A DNA stretch of 64,000 nt, taken from Ancylobacter sp. WKF20 (GTDB lineage: Bacteria > Pseudomonadota > Alphaproteobacteria > Rhizobiales > Xanthobacteraceae). The notes beneath the pieces were generated by a model that was not told the origin of the DNA, did no database searches, and saw nothing but the letters and a program-made list of their open reading frames with translations. Position 1 is the stretch's first letter. Every line of letters begins with the position of its first letter. The DNA is taken from contig NZ_CP121679.1 in assembly GCF_029760895.1 (NCBI RefSeq), positions 4,508,001-4,572,000 on the forward strand. Direction: 5' to 3'. Positions 22,927 through 32,029 of this stretch are shown here, piece by piece. The position numbers and the translations under genes are program-made.

Positions 22927-23739
22927 ATGGCTAAGATCATCACAGTCACGTCGGGAAAGGGTGGCGTCGGTAAAACGACGACGACCGCCGCCATCGGCGC
23001 TGCCCTGGCCCGCACCGGCGACAAGGTTGTCGTCGTCGATTTCGACGTCGGGCTTCGCAACCTCGACCTGATCATGGGCGCCGAGCGCCGGGTCGTTTAC
23101 GACTTCGTCAACGTCATCCAGGGCGATGCCCGGCTGCCGCAGGCGCTGATCAAGGACAAGCGGCTGGATTCGCTGTTCCTGCTGCCGGCCTCGCAGACGC
23201 GGGACAAGGATGCGCTCACGGAAGAAGGCGTCGACCGGGTCATCGGCCTGCTGTCGCAGCATTTCGACTGGGTCATCTGCGACAGCCCGGCCGGCATCGA
23301 GCGCGGCGCGACGCTCGCCATGCGCCATGCCGAGATCGCCATCGTCGTCACCAACCCGGAAGTCTCGTCGGTGCGCGACAGCGACCGCATCGTCGGCATC
23401 CTCGATTCCAAGACGCTGAGGGCCGAGCGCGGCGAGACGGTGGACAAGCGCCTGCTGCTCACCCGCTACGATCCGGTCCGCGCGGCGCGCGGTGACATGC
23501 TGAAGACCGAGGACGTTCTGGAAATCCTGTCGCTGCCGCTGCTCGGCATCGTCCCCGAGAGCAATGACGTGCTCAAGGCGTCCAATATGGGCGTCCCGGT
23601 CTCCATCCATGACCCGAACAGCGCGCCGGCCCGCGCCTATCAGGACGCGGCGCGGCGCCTCAAGGGCGAGGACGTCGCCATGGAACTGCCGCGGCAGCGT
23701 GGTGGTCTGTTCAGCAAGCTCCTGCGGAGGGCGGCATGA
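22927..23739 (+). CDS. minD: Septum site-determining ATPase MinD
   Basis: A 270-residue ParA/MinD-type ATPase of normal length. The deviant Walker A is SGKGGVGKTTTT, switch I and II regions are VVDFDVGLRNLDLIMG and DWVICDSPAGIE, and the protein ends in an amphipathic membrane-targeting helix (RGGLFSKLLRRAA). It cycles on and off the inner membrane, carrying MinC and responding to MinE. It lies 14 bases after minC and overlaps minE by four bases. Confidence 0.98.
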   Translation: MAKIITVTSGKGGVGKTTTTAAIGAALARTGDKVVVVDFDVGLRNLDLIMGAERRVVYDFVNVIQGDARLPQALIKDKRLDSLFLLPASQTRDKDALTEEGVDRVIGLLSQHFDWVICDSPAGIERGATLAMRHAEIAIVVTNPEVSSVRDSDRIVGILDSKTLRAERGETVDKRLLLTRYDPVRAARGDMLKTEDVLEILSLPLLGIVPESNDVLKASNMGVPVSIHDPNSAPARAYQDAARRLKGEDVAMELPRQRGGLFSKLLRRAA

Positions 23740-24008
23740 CCTTGTGGAAACGCTTCTTCTCTCACGGCAGCGCCCCCCAGGCGCGGGAACGGCTGCAGAT
23801 CCTGCTGTCGCATGAGCGCCAGGTGCTGGGCGGCGACGATCTGCTCTCGCGCCTGCGCGAGGACATCCTGGCCGTGGTCGCCAAGCATGTGCCCTGCGAG
23901 CAGGACAATGTGAAGGTGCGCCTGGAACGCGGCACGCCGATGTCGATCCTCGAGATCGAGGTCGAGGTGCGCGGCGACGTCAATCTGTCGGCCAGCCGCG
24001 CCGCCTGA
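23736..24008 (+). CDS. minE: Cell division topological specificity factor MinE
   Basis: A 90-residue protein. The N-terminus (MTLWKRFF) is the membrane-binding segment; APQARERLQILLSHER is the anti-MinCD helix, and the C-terminal topological domain ends with ILEIEVEVRG. It triggers MinD ATP hydrolysis and so sets the pole-to-pole pattern that places the septum. The start overlaps the minD stop (ATGA), the usual arrangement. Confidence 0.96.
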   Translation: MTLWKRFFSHGSAPQARERLQILLSHERQVLGGDDLLSRLREDILAVVAKHVPCEQDNVKVRLERGTPMSILEIEVEVRGDVNLSASRAA

Positions 24009-24042
24009 CAGCACGCACGAAAAGCCTGCCATCTGCGATGTG

Positions 24043-24072
24043 AAGCCCGGGACCGGCAGCGGCTCCGGGCTT
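24043..24072 (+). terminator. Possible terminator after minE
   Basis: AAGCCCGG (24043-24050) pairs perfectly with CCGGGCTT (24065-24072) 35 bases after the minE stop. The U-tract is weak (TTCCTGCG), so this may be only a stabilising hairpin. Confidence 0.4.
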
Positions 24073-24115
24073 CCTGCGTATGGAGGGCAGGGCGGGGAGA
24101 TCGCGGCCGTCCGTC

Positions 24116-24727
24116 ATGGTAGACGAGCGCATGGTCGCACGCTTCACCCTCGCTGAACCTGCTCGCTGCCAGCAGGAAATCAAGAAGAGCCGCTTCATCG
24201 CCATTGCCGGTCCCGTGGCGGACGAAGCGGCGGCGAAGGCCTTCATCGCGGCACAGTCGGACCCGGCGGCCAATCACAATTGCTGGGCATGGCGCATCGG
24301 CCAGAGCTACCGTTTCAACGACGATGGCGAGCCCAGCGGGACCGCCGGCAAGCCGATCCTCGCGGCCATTGACGGGCAACACCTCGATCATGTCGCCATT
24401 GTCGTCACGCGCTGGTTCGGCGGCATCCTTCTGGGCAGCGGCGGCCTGATCCGGGCCTATGGCGGCACCGCGGCGCTGTGCGTGCGCGAGGCCGGCAAGG
24501 TGGCGCTCATCGCGACCGTCGCCGGCACGCTCACCTGCGGGTTCAGCGATCTCGCGCTGGTGCAGGCGAGGCTCGGCGCGTTGGCGGGCGTGCTGGTGAC
24601 GGTTCAGACCTTCACTGACAGTGGCGCGATCCTCGCCGTGTCTGCGCCGCAGGCGGAGGCCGGCAGCGTGGACCGGCTGCTGGCGGATCTGACCAGCGGG
24701 CGATGCCTGATCCGGTGGGACGAATAG
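24116..24727 (+). CDS. yigZ: YigZ/IMPACT family protein (UPF0029)
   Basis: A 203-residue protein with the UPF0029 N-terminal domain, seen in KSRFIAIAGPV, AANHNCWAWRIG, FNDDGEPSGTAGKPIL and VVTRWFGGILLGSGGLIRAYG, and a smaller C-terminal DUF1949-like domain. IMPACT proteins in eukaryotes act in translation control; the bacterial role is not settled. Several ATG codons (24080, 24116, 24131) are in frame; 24116 is a compromise, as the conserved part begins around 24140. It stands alone, convergent with the kinase gene downstream. Confidence 0.88.
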   Translation: MVDERMVARFTLAEPARCQQEIKKSRFIAIAGPVADEAAAKAFIAAQSDPAANHNCWAWRIGQSYRFNDDGEPSGTAGKPILAAIDGQHLDHVAIVVTRWFGGILLGSGGLIRAYGGTAALCVREAGKVALIATVAGTLTCGFSDLALVQARLGALAGVLVTVQTFTDSGAILAVSAPQAEAGSVDRLLADLTSGRCLIRWDE

Positions 24728-24752
24728 GCCCAGGGCAAGCGCCGCCGGCCCC

Positions 24753-25676
24753 CTATCCGGCCGCCAACACCCTCAGTGCTGCCATGTCGAGCAGCGCACC
24801 GCGCGTGCCGATGACGGCGGCGGCGACGCGGTGGGCGTGCGCGACGGCCTCGGCCGGCGGGTGGCCGGCAAGGCGGGCGCTGATATAGCCGGCGTTGAAG
24901 CTGTCGCCGGCGCCGGTGGTGTCGAGCGGCTGGTCGACGCGCTCGGCCGGAAGGCTCAGCGTCTCGCCCCCAGTGACGAGCGTGCAGGGCTCGGCGCCGT
25001 CCTTCACCACGATCTCCTCCACCCCATAGCCGGCGATGCGGCGGGCGGCGTCGCCCGGCGTGGCGTCGCCGAACAGGCCAGCTTCGTCCGGGAAGGTCGG
25101 CAGGGCGATGGTGGCAGCGCGGTAGCCGGCCTCGATGCCGGCGCGCAGCGCGTCCGGCCCCGCCCACAGGCGCGGGCGTACATTGGCGTCAAAGGCGATC
25201 ATTGCGCCCGCCGCCCGCGCCTCGGCCAGCGCCTCGAACAGGGTCGCGCGGTGCTCCGGCGCGAGGATGGCGAGGGTGATGCCGGAGAAGTAGATGCAGC
25301 GCGCTCCCGCGAGGCCGGCGCGCAGCATTGCGGGATCGGCGGCGAGCAGCTTGGCGGCGGAGGTGTCGCGCCAATAGGTGAAGGTGCGCTCATGGCCCTG
25401 CAGCGCGATCATGTAGAGCCCCACCGGCCGGCCGGGCACGCGGCCGATATGGCGGGTGTCGATGCCGGCGTCGCCGATGAAACGGACCATCTCGTCGGAC
25501 GGCGTGTCGTCACCGACGCAGGTGAGGTAGCGCACGCGGACATCGGGGCCGGAAAGGCCGCGCACGCCCCAGGCGGTGTTCAGCGTATCGCCGGCGAAGC
25601 CGCGCCGGTACAGCCCCTCGGCGGTAACGGCGAGTTCGATCATGCATTCGCCGATGCTGACAAAAAGCTGGCTCAC
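24753..25676 (-). CDS. kdgK: PfkB-family sugar kinase, probable 2-keto-3-deoxygluconate kinase
   Basis: A 307-residue ribokinase-fold enzyme. The ATP and anion-hole motif is DTTGAGDSFNAG near residue 255; GFAGDTLNTAW near residue 26-36 is the substrate loop typical of KDG kinases, and FDANVRPRLW is the middle signature. It should phosphorylate 2-keto-3-deoxygluconate to KDPG, the product step of the dehydratase pathway encoded at 31-33.5 kb. Its ATG overlaps the GntR stop (ATGA), so the two are co-transcribed. Sugar identity is inferred from family resemblance plus neighbours. Confidence 0.85.
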   Translation of the reverse strand: MSQLFVSIGECMIELAVTAEGLYRRGFAGDTLNTAWGVRGLSGPDVRVRYLTCVGDDTPSDEMVRFIGDAGIDTRHIGRVPGRPVGLYMIALQGHERTFTYWRDTSAAKLLAADPAMLRAGLAGARCIYFSGITLAILAPEHRATLFEALAEARAAGAMIAFDANVRPRLWAGPDALRAGIEAGYRAATIALPTFPDEAGLFGDATPGDAARRIAGYGVEEIVVKDGAEPCTLVTGGETLSLPAERVDQPLDTTGAGDSFNAGYISARLAGHPPAEAVAHAHRVAAAVIGTRGALLDMAALRVLAAG

Positions 25677-26599
25677 GGGGCAACTCCGGCGGGCGCGTCA
25701 TCAGGGAACGGCCCGAATCTGATGGAACGCTGAAGGGTAGCGCGGGCGGTGCGCAGGTGCTTGCGGCAGCGCGCGTCGATGGCGCGCGGGTCGCGGCTGC
25801 GCAGCGCCTGGATGTAGTCGAGATGCTCCAGCAGCGCGGTGGTGTTGCGCTGCTTCTCGTCGCCCTTGTTCCACTGATAGGTGTAGTGGAACAGGGTCGA
25901 GATCACGTCGTAGAAGTCGATGATGAAGCGGTTCTCCGATGTCTCGTGGATGACCCGGTGCAGCCGCTCGTCCAGCGCGGGAAAGCGCGGATAGTCCGTG
26001 TCGATATTGGCGAGCAAGGCGTGGTGATCCTGCTCGATGGCGTCGAGCTCGCGCCAGGGCGGGGAATCGTCCGGCAGCTCGATGAAGCTGCGGGTGGCGC
26101 GCAGCTCGAACAGCTCGCGCACATCGTAGACTTCCGTGGCGAAGGCCGGGGTGACCCCCTTGAACAGCCAGGCGCTGTTGGGGCGGCGCTCCAGCAGGCC
26201 GAAATGCTGGAAGCGGGCGAGGTGCTCGCGGATCGTCGTCGTCGAGGTGCCGAACTGGCGGGCGAGCTCGGCGGAGTTCAGCAATTGCCCGGCGCGGAAG
26301 TCGCCCTGCAGGATCCATTGCATGAAGTGCCGCTCGACCGCCGCGCCGGCCGAGAGCGTCTGCGTGTCCGGGAAATAGTCACCCTCGCCCGGGTGGCGGG
26401 CGAGGCTGCGCTGGCCGGCGGGGCCTTTGACTATGCCCTGCTCGTCGAGCGCGGCCAGCACCGCGCGCACGGTGGTGCGGCTGACCTCAAGCCTCTGCGC
26501 CAGCTCGCTTTCTGACGGCAGGATGGCGCCCACCGACAGCCCCGACAAACGCCGAAGGCAGCGGTTAAAGCTGCTCTTGAAGACGGAGTTTCCCTTCAT
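25673..26599 (-). CDS. GntR/FadR-type regulator with two winged helices
   Basis: A 308-residue regulator with two GntR-like DNA-binding domains in tandem: LPSESELAQRLEVSRTTVRAVL with EQGIV (residues 28-60), and NSAELARQFGTSTTTIREHL with FGLLERR (residues 107-140). An FCD ligand domain follows (VYDVRELFELRATRSFIE; HRVIHETSENRFI; DYIQALRSRD), whose acidic and histidine residues bind a metal and a carboxylate ligand. It diverges from the dehydrogenase-transporter operon and likely represses it until a sugar acid binds. Most family members carry one winged helix. Confidence 0.88.
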   Translation of the reverse strand: MKGNSVFKSSFNRCLRRLSGLSVGAILPSESELAQRLEVSRTTVRAVLAALDEQGIVKGPAGQRSLARHPGEGDYFPDTQTLSAGAAVERHFMQWILQGDFRAGQLLNSAELARQFGTSTTTIREHLARFQHFGLLERRPNSAWLFKGVTPAFATEVYDVRELFELRATRSFIELPDDSPPWRELDAIEQDHHALLANIDTDYPRFPALDERLHRVIHETSENRFIIDFYDVISTLFHYTYQWNKGDEKQRNTTALLEHLDYIQALRSRDPRAIDARCRKHLRTARATLQRSIRFGPFPDDAPAGVAP

Positions 26600-26845
26600 G
26601 CCCGGCCGGCCCCTTTGCGTCTCCCCAACGGCGTCGTACGAAGCGTGCCGTTTTTTTTACATTAAAAACAGATTGACAGCGCGCGTCCAGCGTGGATTTT
26701 TGTATTTAAAAGACGGCCAATAAGAACCATTCTTGGGTGAGGAAGCGATCATGTTGCTCAACGGCGACAGCCGAAATCCGTGTGCCTGCCAGCCTGTCGA
26801 TGTCCGCGCGGTCCGTCCGTGCGGAGCAGGCCGGGTGCTGCCCGC
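26600..26845. promoter_or_regulatory. Divergent control region of the sugar-acid genes
   Basis: The 246 bases between the regulator and the dehydrogenase hold an AT-rich core at 26650-26712 (a T8 run, ACATTAAAAACAG, then TTTTTGTATTTAAAAG) in an otherwise GC-rich region. TTGACA at 26673-26678 is a good -35 candidate for rightward transcription. The two AT-rich blocks, similar in sequence, may be regulator sites. Confidence 0.5.
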
Positions 26846-27982
26846 GTGACCCGGCGTATCCTTCAGTTCGGAACCAGCCGTTTCCTGCAGGCCCATGTGG
26901 CGCTGTTCGTCCATGAGGCGCGCCAGCAGGGGCAGGACATCGGCCCGATCACCGTGGTGCAGGCCTCCGGCTCGGCCGATCGCGCCGGCCGCGTCGCCGC
27001 CTTTGGCCGTCCCGAGGGCTATCCGGTGATCATTCGCGGCATGGTCGAGGGCGCCCCGGTCGAGCGGACCGTGCAGGTGACCGCCGTCGATCAGGGCCTG
27101 TCCGCCGCCGCCGACTGGCCGGCGCTCACCCGCCTCTTCGCGCAGGAGGCGGAGATCGTCGTCTCCAATATGGGCGATGCCGGCTACCGCGTCGCCGATG
27201 AGGATCAGGGCCCGGCGCTGCTGTCGGGCGCGGTGCCGGTCTCCTTCCCCGGCAAGCTGACCGCGCTGCTTCATGCCCGCTGGCAAGCGGGTGGGCGAGC
27301 GCTCACCGTGCTGCCCTGCGAACTCATCAACCGCAATGGCGAGGTGCTCGGCGCCGCCGTGCAGGCGCTCGCCGCCACCAGCGGCGCGCCGGCCGCCTTC
27401 GGCGACTGGATCGCGACCTCGGTGATCTTCGCCAACACGCTGGTCGACCGCATCGTCTCCGAGCCGATCGAGCCGGTCGGCGCGGTGGCCGAGCCTTATG
27501 CGCTCTGGGCCATCGAGCGCCGCGCCGGCCTCGACCTGCCGTTCAGCCATCCCTGCGTGACGCTGACCGACGATCTCGAGCCCTTCGAGCGGCTCAAGCT
27601 GCACATCCTCAATCTCGGCCACACCGTGCTGGCGGAGATCTGGGCAAGCGAGGGGAGGGCGCCGGGCGAGACGGTGCGGGCCATCCTCGCCGATGACGCC
27701 ATCCGCGCACGGCTCGACGCGCTCTATGCGCAGGAGGTCATCCCCGGCTTTGCCGCGCGGGGCATGGAAGCGGAAGCCCGCGCCTATGTCGGCGTGACGC
27801 TCGACCGCTTCCGCAACCCGTTCCTCGATCACCGCATCGCCGACATCGCGCAGAACCACGCGGTGAAAGTCGAGCGGCGGCTGGGCGCCTTCCTCGACTG
27901 GATCGCCGGCCAGCCCGGCGCTCCGGCGACCCCGGTGCTGTCGGCCATCGTCGCCCTGCACAGCGCGGAGCCGGTGGCATGA
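26846..27982 (+). CDS. Mannitol dehydrogenase-family oxidoreductase, tagaturonate reductase-like
   Basis: A 378-residue NAD-dependent polyol/aldonate dehydrogenase. The N-terminal QFGTSRFLQAHVALFVHEA is the family cofactor segment; VLPCELINRNG and the catalytic KLHILNLGHTVLA (Lys, Asn, His) are clear. Members interconvert tagaturonate and altronate (UxaB) or fructuronate and mannonate (UxuB). Altronate dehydratase nearby favours the first. I start it at the GTG at 26846 because sequence similarity begins at TRRILQFG; a further upstream start adds a Cys/Arg-rich tail that looks false. It overlaps the first permease gene (ATGA). Confidence 0.85.
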   Translation: MTRRILQFGTSRFLQAHVALFVHEARQQGQDIGPITVVQASGSADRAGRVAAFGRPEGYPVIIRGMVEGAPVERTVQVTAVDQGLSAAADWPALTRLFAQEAEIVVSNMGDAGYRVADEDQGPALLSGAVPVSFPGKLTALLHARWQAGGRALTVLPCELINRNGEVLGAAVQALAATSGAPAAFGDWIATSVIFANTLVDRIVSEPIEPVGAVAEPYALWAIERRAGLDLPFSHPCVTLTDDLEPFERLKLHILNLGHTVLAEIWASEGRAPGETVRAILADDAIRARLDALYAQEVIPGFAARGMEAEARAYVGVTLDRFRNPFLDHRIADIAQNHAVKVERRLGAFLDWIAGQPGAPATPVLSAIVALHSAEPVA

Positions 27983-28662
27983 CCTATCAGTTCGATTTCA
28001 GTTCGCTCTGGGCCTATTGGCCGGAATTCCTGCAGGGCGCCTGGCTCACGCTGCAGCTTTCCGCGGTCTCCACCGTGCTCGGTTTCGTGCTCGGCACGCT
28101 CTGCGCCATCGGCCGGTCGGATGGGCCGCGCTGGGTGCGCTTTCTGGTGGCGAGCTATGTGGAGATCATCCGCAACACGCCGCTGCTGGTGCAGGTGTTC
28201 ATCGTCTATTTCGGCATCGCCACGCTGGGCATCCGGGTGTCCGCCAACATGGCGGCGGTGATCGCGCTGGTGGTGAACGTCGCCGCCTATACCTGCGAGA
28301 TCGTCCGTGCCGGCCTCGAGTCGGTGCACAAGTCGCAGCTCGAGGCGGCGGACTGCCTCGGCCTGTCGCGGCCGCAGATCTACTGGCACGTCATTATCCG
28401 TCCGGCGATCGAGCGGGTCTATCCGGCGCTGACCAGCCAGTATGTGCTGCTGATGCTGGCCTCCTCCATCACCTCGCAGATTTCGGCGGAGGAACTCACC
28501 GCCGTCGCCAACCGCATCCAGTCCGACACCTTCCGGTCCTTCGAGACCTACATCGTGGTCGGGCTGATCTATCTCGCCCTGTCTTTCGTGGTGCGCATCG
28601 CGCTGGGGCTGTTCGGCCTCGTGGTGTTCGTGCGCCGGCGCAAGCTCGGCACGGCGCTGTGA
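27979..28662 (+). CDS. Polar-amino-acid-type ABC transporter permease 1
   Basis: A 227-residue inner-membrane permease of the HisM/GlnP class, with about five membrane segments and the EAA loop (QLEAADCLGLSRPQIYWHVIIRPAI). SYVEIIRNTPLLVQVFIVYFG is a class signature. It pairs with the next permease. It starts inside the dehydrogenase stop, so transport and catabolism are in one operon. The solute is therefore more likely a sugar acid than an amino acid; that is inference. Confidence 0.92.
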   Translation: MTYQFDFSSLWAYWPEFLQGAWLTLQLSAVSTVLGFVLGTLCAIGRSDGPRWVRFLVASYVEIIRNTPLLVQVFIVYFGIATLGIRVSANMAAVIALVVNVAAYTCEIVRAGLESVHKSQLEAADCLGLSRPQIYWHVIIRPAIERVYPALTSQYVLLMLASSITSQISAEELTAVANRIQSDTFRSFETYIVVGLIYLALSFVVRIALGLFGLVVFVRRRKLGTAL

Positions 28663-28673
28663 GGGTCTGATCC

Positions 28674-29327
28674 ATGCCGAGTTTCAGCCTCATCCACCTG
28701 CAATTCCTCGGCTGGGCCGCGCTGTGGACGCTCGGCCTGTCCGCCATCGCCTTCATCGGCGGCGGCCTGGTCGGCTTCACCGTGGCGCTTATGCGCATCT
28801 CCTCGAACCGCGTGCTGCGCTACGCGGCGATCGGCTACATCCAGATCGTGCAGGGCACGCCGCTGCTGATCCTGCTGTTCCTGATCTATTTCGGCATCGC
28901 CATTGTCGGCTTCCAGGAAGTGCCGGCGCTGTTCGCGGCGGGGCTAGGCCTCACCATCTACGCGTCGGGCTTCCTCGCCGAGATCTGGCGCGGCTGCCTG
29001 CAATCGGTGCCGAAGACCCAGTGGGAGGCGGCCGAGTGCCTCGCGCTCACCCCCTGGCAGCGCATGACGCGGGTGATCCTGCCGCAGGCGATGCGCATCG
29101 CCACGCCCCCGACGGTCGGCTTCCTCGTGCAGATCGTCAAGAACACCTCGCTGGCCTCCGTGGTCGGGTTCGTCGAACTCGCGCAGGCCGGCAAGCTCAT
29201 CAACAACTCGATCTTCGAGCCCTTCACCGTCTTCATGGTCGTGGCGGCGATCTACTTCGCGATCTGCTTCCCGCTGTCGACCTGGAGCCGGAGGCTGGAA
29301 AGGAAGCTCAATGTCGGCCGTGGTTAA
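28674..29327 (+). CDS. Polar-amino-acid-type ABC transporter permease 2
   Basis: A 217-residue partner permease with the same architecture: YIQIVQGTPLLILLFLIYFG and the EAA loop QWEAAECLALTPWQRMTRVILPQAM. It should form a heterodimer with the permease encoded just before it. Its last 17 bases overlap the start of the ATPase gene, a strong sign of coupled translation. Confidence 0.92.
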   Translation: MPSFSLIHLQFLGWAALWTLGLSAIAFIGGGLVGFTVALMRISSNRVLRYAAIGYIQIVQGTPLLILLFLIYFGIAIVGFQEVPALFAAGLGLTIYASGFLAEIWRGCLQSVPKTQWEAAECLALTPWQRMTRVILPQAMRIATPPTVGFLVQIVKNTSLASVVGFVELAQAGKLINNSIFEPFTVFMVVAAIYFAICFPLSTWSRRLERKLNVGRG

Positions 29328-30039
29328 ACTCGAGAACGTTCACAAGAGCTTCGGCGCCCACAAGGTGCTGGACGGCGTGACCTTCACGGTCGGCCGCGGC
29401 GAGGTGGCGGCAGTGATCGGCCAGTCCGGCTCCGGCAAGTCGACGGCCCTGCGCTGCATCAACGCGCTGGAGACCATCGACGACGGCACGATCGACGTGT
29501 GCGGCCACGCCGTGCACGACCCCAAGCTCGACCGCCGCTCGCTGCGCCGCGACGTCGGCATCGTGTTCCAGAGCTACAACCTGTTCCCGCACCTCACCGC
29601 CGAGCAGAACATCATGCTGGCGCCGAGCTGCGTGAAGAAGGTGGGCAAGGCCGAGGCGCGCGATCTCGCCCAGGACGTGCTGCGCCGCGTCGGCCTCGCG
29701 GAGAAGGCCGGGCACTATCCCGAGCAGCTCTCCGGCGGCCAGCAGCAGCGCGTCGCCATCGCCCGCTCGCTCGCCATGCAGCCCAAGCTGATGCTGTTCG
29801 ACGAGGTGACCTCGGCGCTCGATCCGCAACTGACCGGCGAGGTGCTGAAGGTCATGGAAGACCTCGCCCGCGGCGGCATGACGATGATCCTCGTCACCCA
29901 TGAGATGGCCTTCGCCCGCAAGGTCGCGAGCCAGGTCGTCTACATGCACAAGGGCAAGGTCTGGGAGACCGGGCCCGGCTCCATGCTGGAGAGCCCGAAG
30001 ACCCGTGAACTCGCCGAGTTCGTCGGCTCCGGCCTCTGA
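29311..30039 (+). CDS. Polar-amino-acid-type ABC transporter ATPase
   Basis: A 242-residue GlnQ-like ATPase powering the importer. Walker A is GQSGSGKST, the signature is [16 protein letters not shown], Walker B is LMLFDEVTSALDP and the H-loop is VTHE. It overlaps the upstream permease gene. After 79 bases the binding-protein gene follows. Confidence 0.95.
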   Translation: MSAVVKLENVHKSFGAHKVLDGVTFTVGRGEVAAVIGQSGSGKSTALRCINALETIDDGTIDVCGHAVHDPKLDRRSLRRDVGIVFQSYNLFPHLTAEQNIMLAPSCVKKVGKAEARDLAQDVLRRVGLAEKAGHYPEQLSGGQQQRVAIARSLAMQPKLMLFDEVTSALDPQLTGEVLKVMEDLARGGMTMILVTHEMAFARKVASQVVYMHKGKVWETGPGSMLESPKTRELAEFVGSGL

Positions 30040-30118
30040 CATCCCCGGCGCCCTTAACGCCAATCCGGCGCCGGTTCCGCATCAACGCATAATGCCAACA
30101 CGTCCCTGGGAGGGCACC

Positions 30119-30919
30119 ATGAACCGCCGCGCATTCCTCACCGCCACCGCCATTGCCGGCCTCGCCGGCAGCTTCGGCCTGCCGAGCCTCGCCAAGGCCG
30201 ATACGCTCGACGACATCAAGAAGCGCGGCAAGCTCCTGGTCGCCATCGATCTCGGCTCCCCGCCCTTCGGCATGGCCGACGCGCAGATGCAGCCGACCGG
30301 TTCGGACGTGGAGAGCGCGCGCCTGCTCGCCGCCCATCTCGGCGTGCCGCTGGAGATCGTGCAGGTCACCAGCCCGAACCGCGTGCCCTTCCTGCTCACC
30401 GGCAAGGCCGACATCGTCATGGCCTCCTTCTCGGTGAACGAGGAGCGCAAGAAGGTCATCGACTTCTCCGACGCCTATGGCGTGATCCAGATCGTCGTCG
30501 CTGCCCCCAAGGGCGCCGCGATCAAGACGGTCGAGGATCTGGCCGGCAAGCGCATCGGCACCACGCGCGGCTCGACCAACGACAAGGAAGTCACCGCGCA
30601 GGTGAAGAACGCCGAAATCGTTCGCTATGACGACGACGCGACCCTCATCACCGCGCTGGTCTCCGGCCAGGTGGACGTGATGGGCTCCTCGCCGCAGGTG
30701 ATGGCGGCGGTGAACCAGCGCCGTCCCAACGACCCGTTCGAGACCAAGCTGGTGCTGAAGACCAACCCCTATGCCATCGGCCTGCGCAAGGGCGAGGACA
30801 AGCTGCGCGTCGCGCTCAATGAGTGGATCGCGCAGGATCTCGCCAATGGGAAACTGCGCGAGATCTACCTCAAGTACAACGGCGTGCCGCTGCCGCAGAC
30901 CCTGCCGGCCACCAACTGA
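30119..30919 (+). CDS. Periplasmic solute-binding protein of the ABC importer
   Basis: A 266-residue SBP_bac_3-type protein. The ATG at 30119 follows GGGAGG closely. The signal peptide has a twin-arginine start (NRRAFLTATAIAGLAGSF, cut after AKA near residue 27), so Tat export is possible. Family motifs are GKLLVAIDLGSPPFG, MASFSVNEERKKVIDFSDAY and GKRIGTTRGSTND. It captures the solute and docks on the permease pair. Ligand unknown; the neighbouring enzymes suggest a hexonate or hexuronate. Confidence 0.92.
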   Translation: MNRRAFLTATAIAGLAGSFGLPSLAKADTLDDIKKRGKLLVAIDLGSPPFGMADAQMQPTGSDVESARLLAAHLGVPLEIVQVTSPNRVPFLLTGKADIVMASFSVNEERKKVIDFSDAYGVIQIVVAAPKGAAIKTVEDLAGKRIGTTRGSTNDKEVTAQVKNAEIVRYDDDATLITALVSGQVDVMGSSPQVMAAVNQRRPNDPFETKLVLKTNPYAIGLRKGEDKLRVALNEWIAQDLANGKLREIYLKYNGVPLPQTLPATN

Positions 30920-31014
30920 CGAGCCTCCCGACTGCGGCCCGGTGATCCCGGCACCATGCCTCTCCCCGGGCCGCATATTTCTCCGCTTCGATACCGCCCC
31001 GGAAAGCCCGCGCC

Positions 31015-32025
31015 ATGAAAGCCCTGATCTGCGAAGAACCCGGCCGCCTCTCGGTCATCAGCCGTCCCGAGCCGGTGCCGGCGGCGGGCGAGGCGCTGAT
31101 CCGCATCCGCCGGGTGGGCATCTGCGGCACGGACTTCCATATCTATAAGGGCCAGCACCCCTTCCTCGAATATCCCCGCGTCATGGGTCACGAGCTCTCC
31201 GGCACGGTGGAGAGCGCGCCGGCGGGCAGCGGCCTCGCCAAGGGGCAGAACGTCTATATCGTGCCGTACCTGTCCTGCGGCACCTGCCATGCCTGCCGCA
31301 AGGGCGTGAACAATGCCTGCATGAACATCAACGTGCTCGGCGTGCACCGCGATGGCGGCATGGCCGAATTCCTCTGCGTGCCCGTGCAGAACGTCGTGCC
31401 GGCCGGCTCCGCCTCGCTGGACGAGGCGGCGATGATCGAGTTCCTCGCCATCGGCGCCCATGGCGTGAAGCGCGGCGGCATCACCGCGCAGGACCGCGTG
31501 CTGGTGGTCGGCTCCGGCCCCATCGGCATGTCCGCCATCATTTTCGCCAAGGCGCGCGGGGCGCATGTGACGGTGATGGACCTGCGCGAGGACCGCATCG
31601 GCTTCACCATCAACGAGCTGGGCGCCGACCAGATGCTGATCGCCGATGCCTCCGCCGAGGCGGAAGCCAAGCGGCTGACTGGCGGCGACTTCTACGATGT
31701 GGTGATCGACGCCACCGGCAACGCGGCCGCCATGCAGCGCGGCTTCGGCTTCCTCGCCCATGCCGGCCGCTATGTGCTGGTGAGCGTGGTGCGCACCGAC
31801 ATCACCTTCTCCGACCCGGAATTCCACAAGCGCGAGGCGACGCTGTTCGCCAGCCGTAACGCGCAGGCCGACGACTTCGCCGAGGTCGTCCGGCAGATGG
31901 AGGCCGGCAAGGTGCCGACCAAGGCGCTGAACACCCATCGCGGCCCGCTGAGCGAGGCGCCCGGCCTGTTCGACGCCTGGCTGAAGCCCGAGGCGGGTGT
32001 CATCAAGGCCATATTGGAAGTCTGA
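31015..32025 (+). CDS. Zinc-type alcohol dehydrogenase, probable hexonate 5-dehydrogenase
   Basis: A 336-residue medium-chain dehydrogenase. Catalytic zinc ligands lie in GICGTDFH and MGHELSG, the four structural-zinc cysteines in CGTCHACRKGVNNAC, and the NAD site in VVGSGPIGMSA. Relatives oxidise L-gulonate or L-galactonate at C5 to fructuronate or tagaturonate, which would feed the dehydrogenase at 26.8 kb and the dehydratase just downstream. It ends five bases before that gene, in the same operon. The exact sugar is not decided by sequence. Confidence 0.85.
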   Translation: MKALICEEPGRLSVISRPEPVPAAGEALIRIRRVGICGTDFHIYKGQHPFLEYPRVMGHELSGTVESAPAGSGLAKGQNVYIVPYLSCGTCHACRKGVNNACMNINVLGVHRDGGMAEFLCVPVQNVVPAGSASLDEAAMIEFLAIGAHGVKRGGITAQDRVLVVGSGPIGMSAIIFAKARGAHVTVMDLREDRIGFTINELGADQMLIADASAEAEAKRLTGGDFYDVVIDATGNAAAMQRGFGFLAHAGRYVLVSVVRTDITFSDPEFHKREATLFASRNAQADDFAEVVRQMEAGKVPTKALNTHRGPLSEAPGLFDAWLKPEAGVIKAILEV

Positions 32026-32029
32026 GCCC

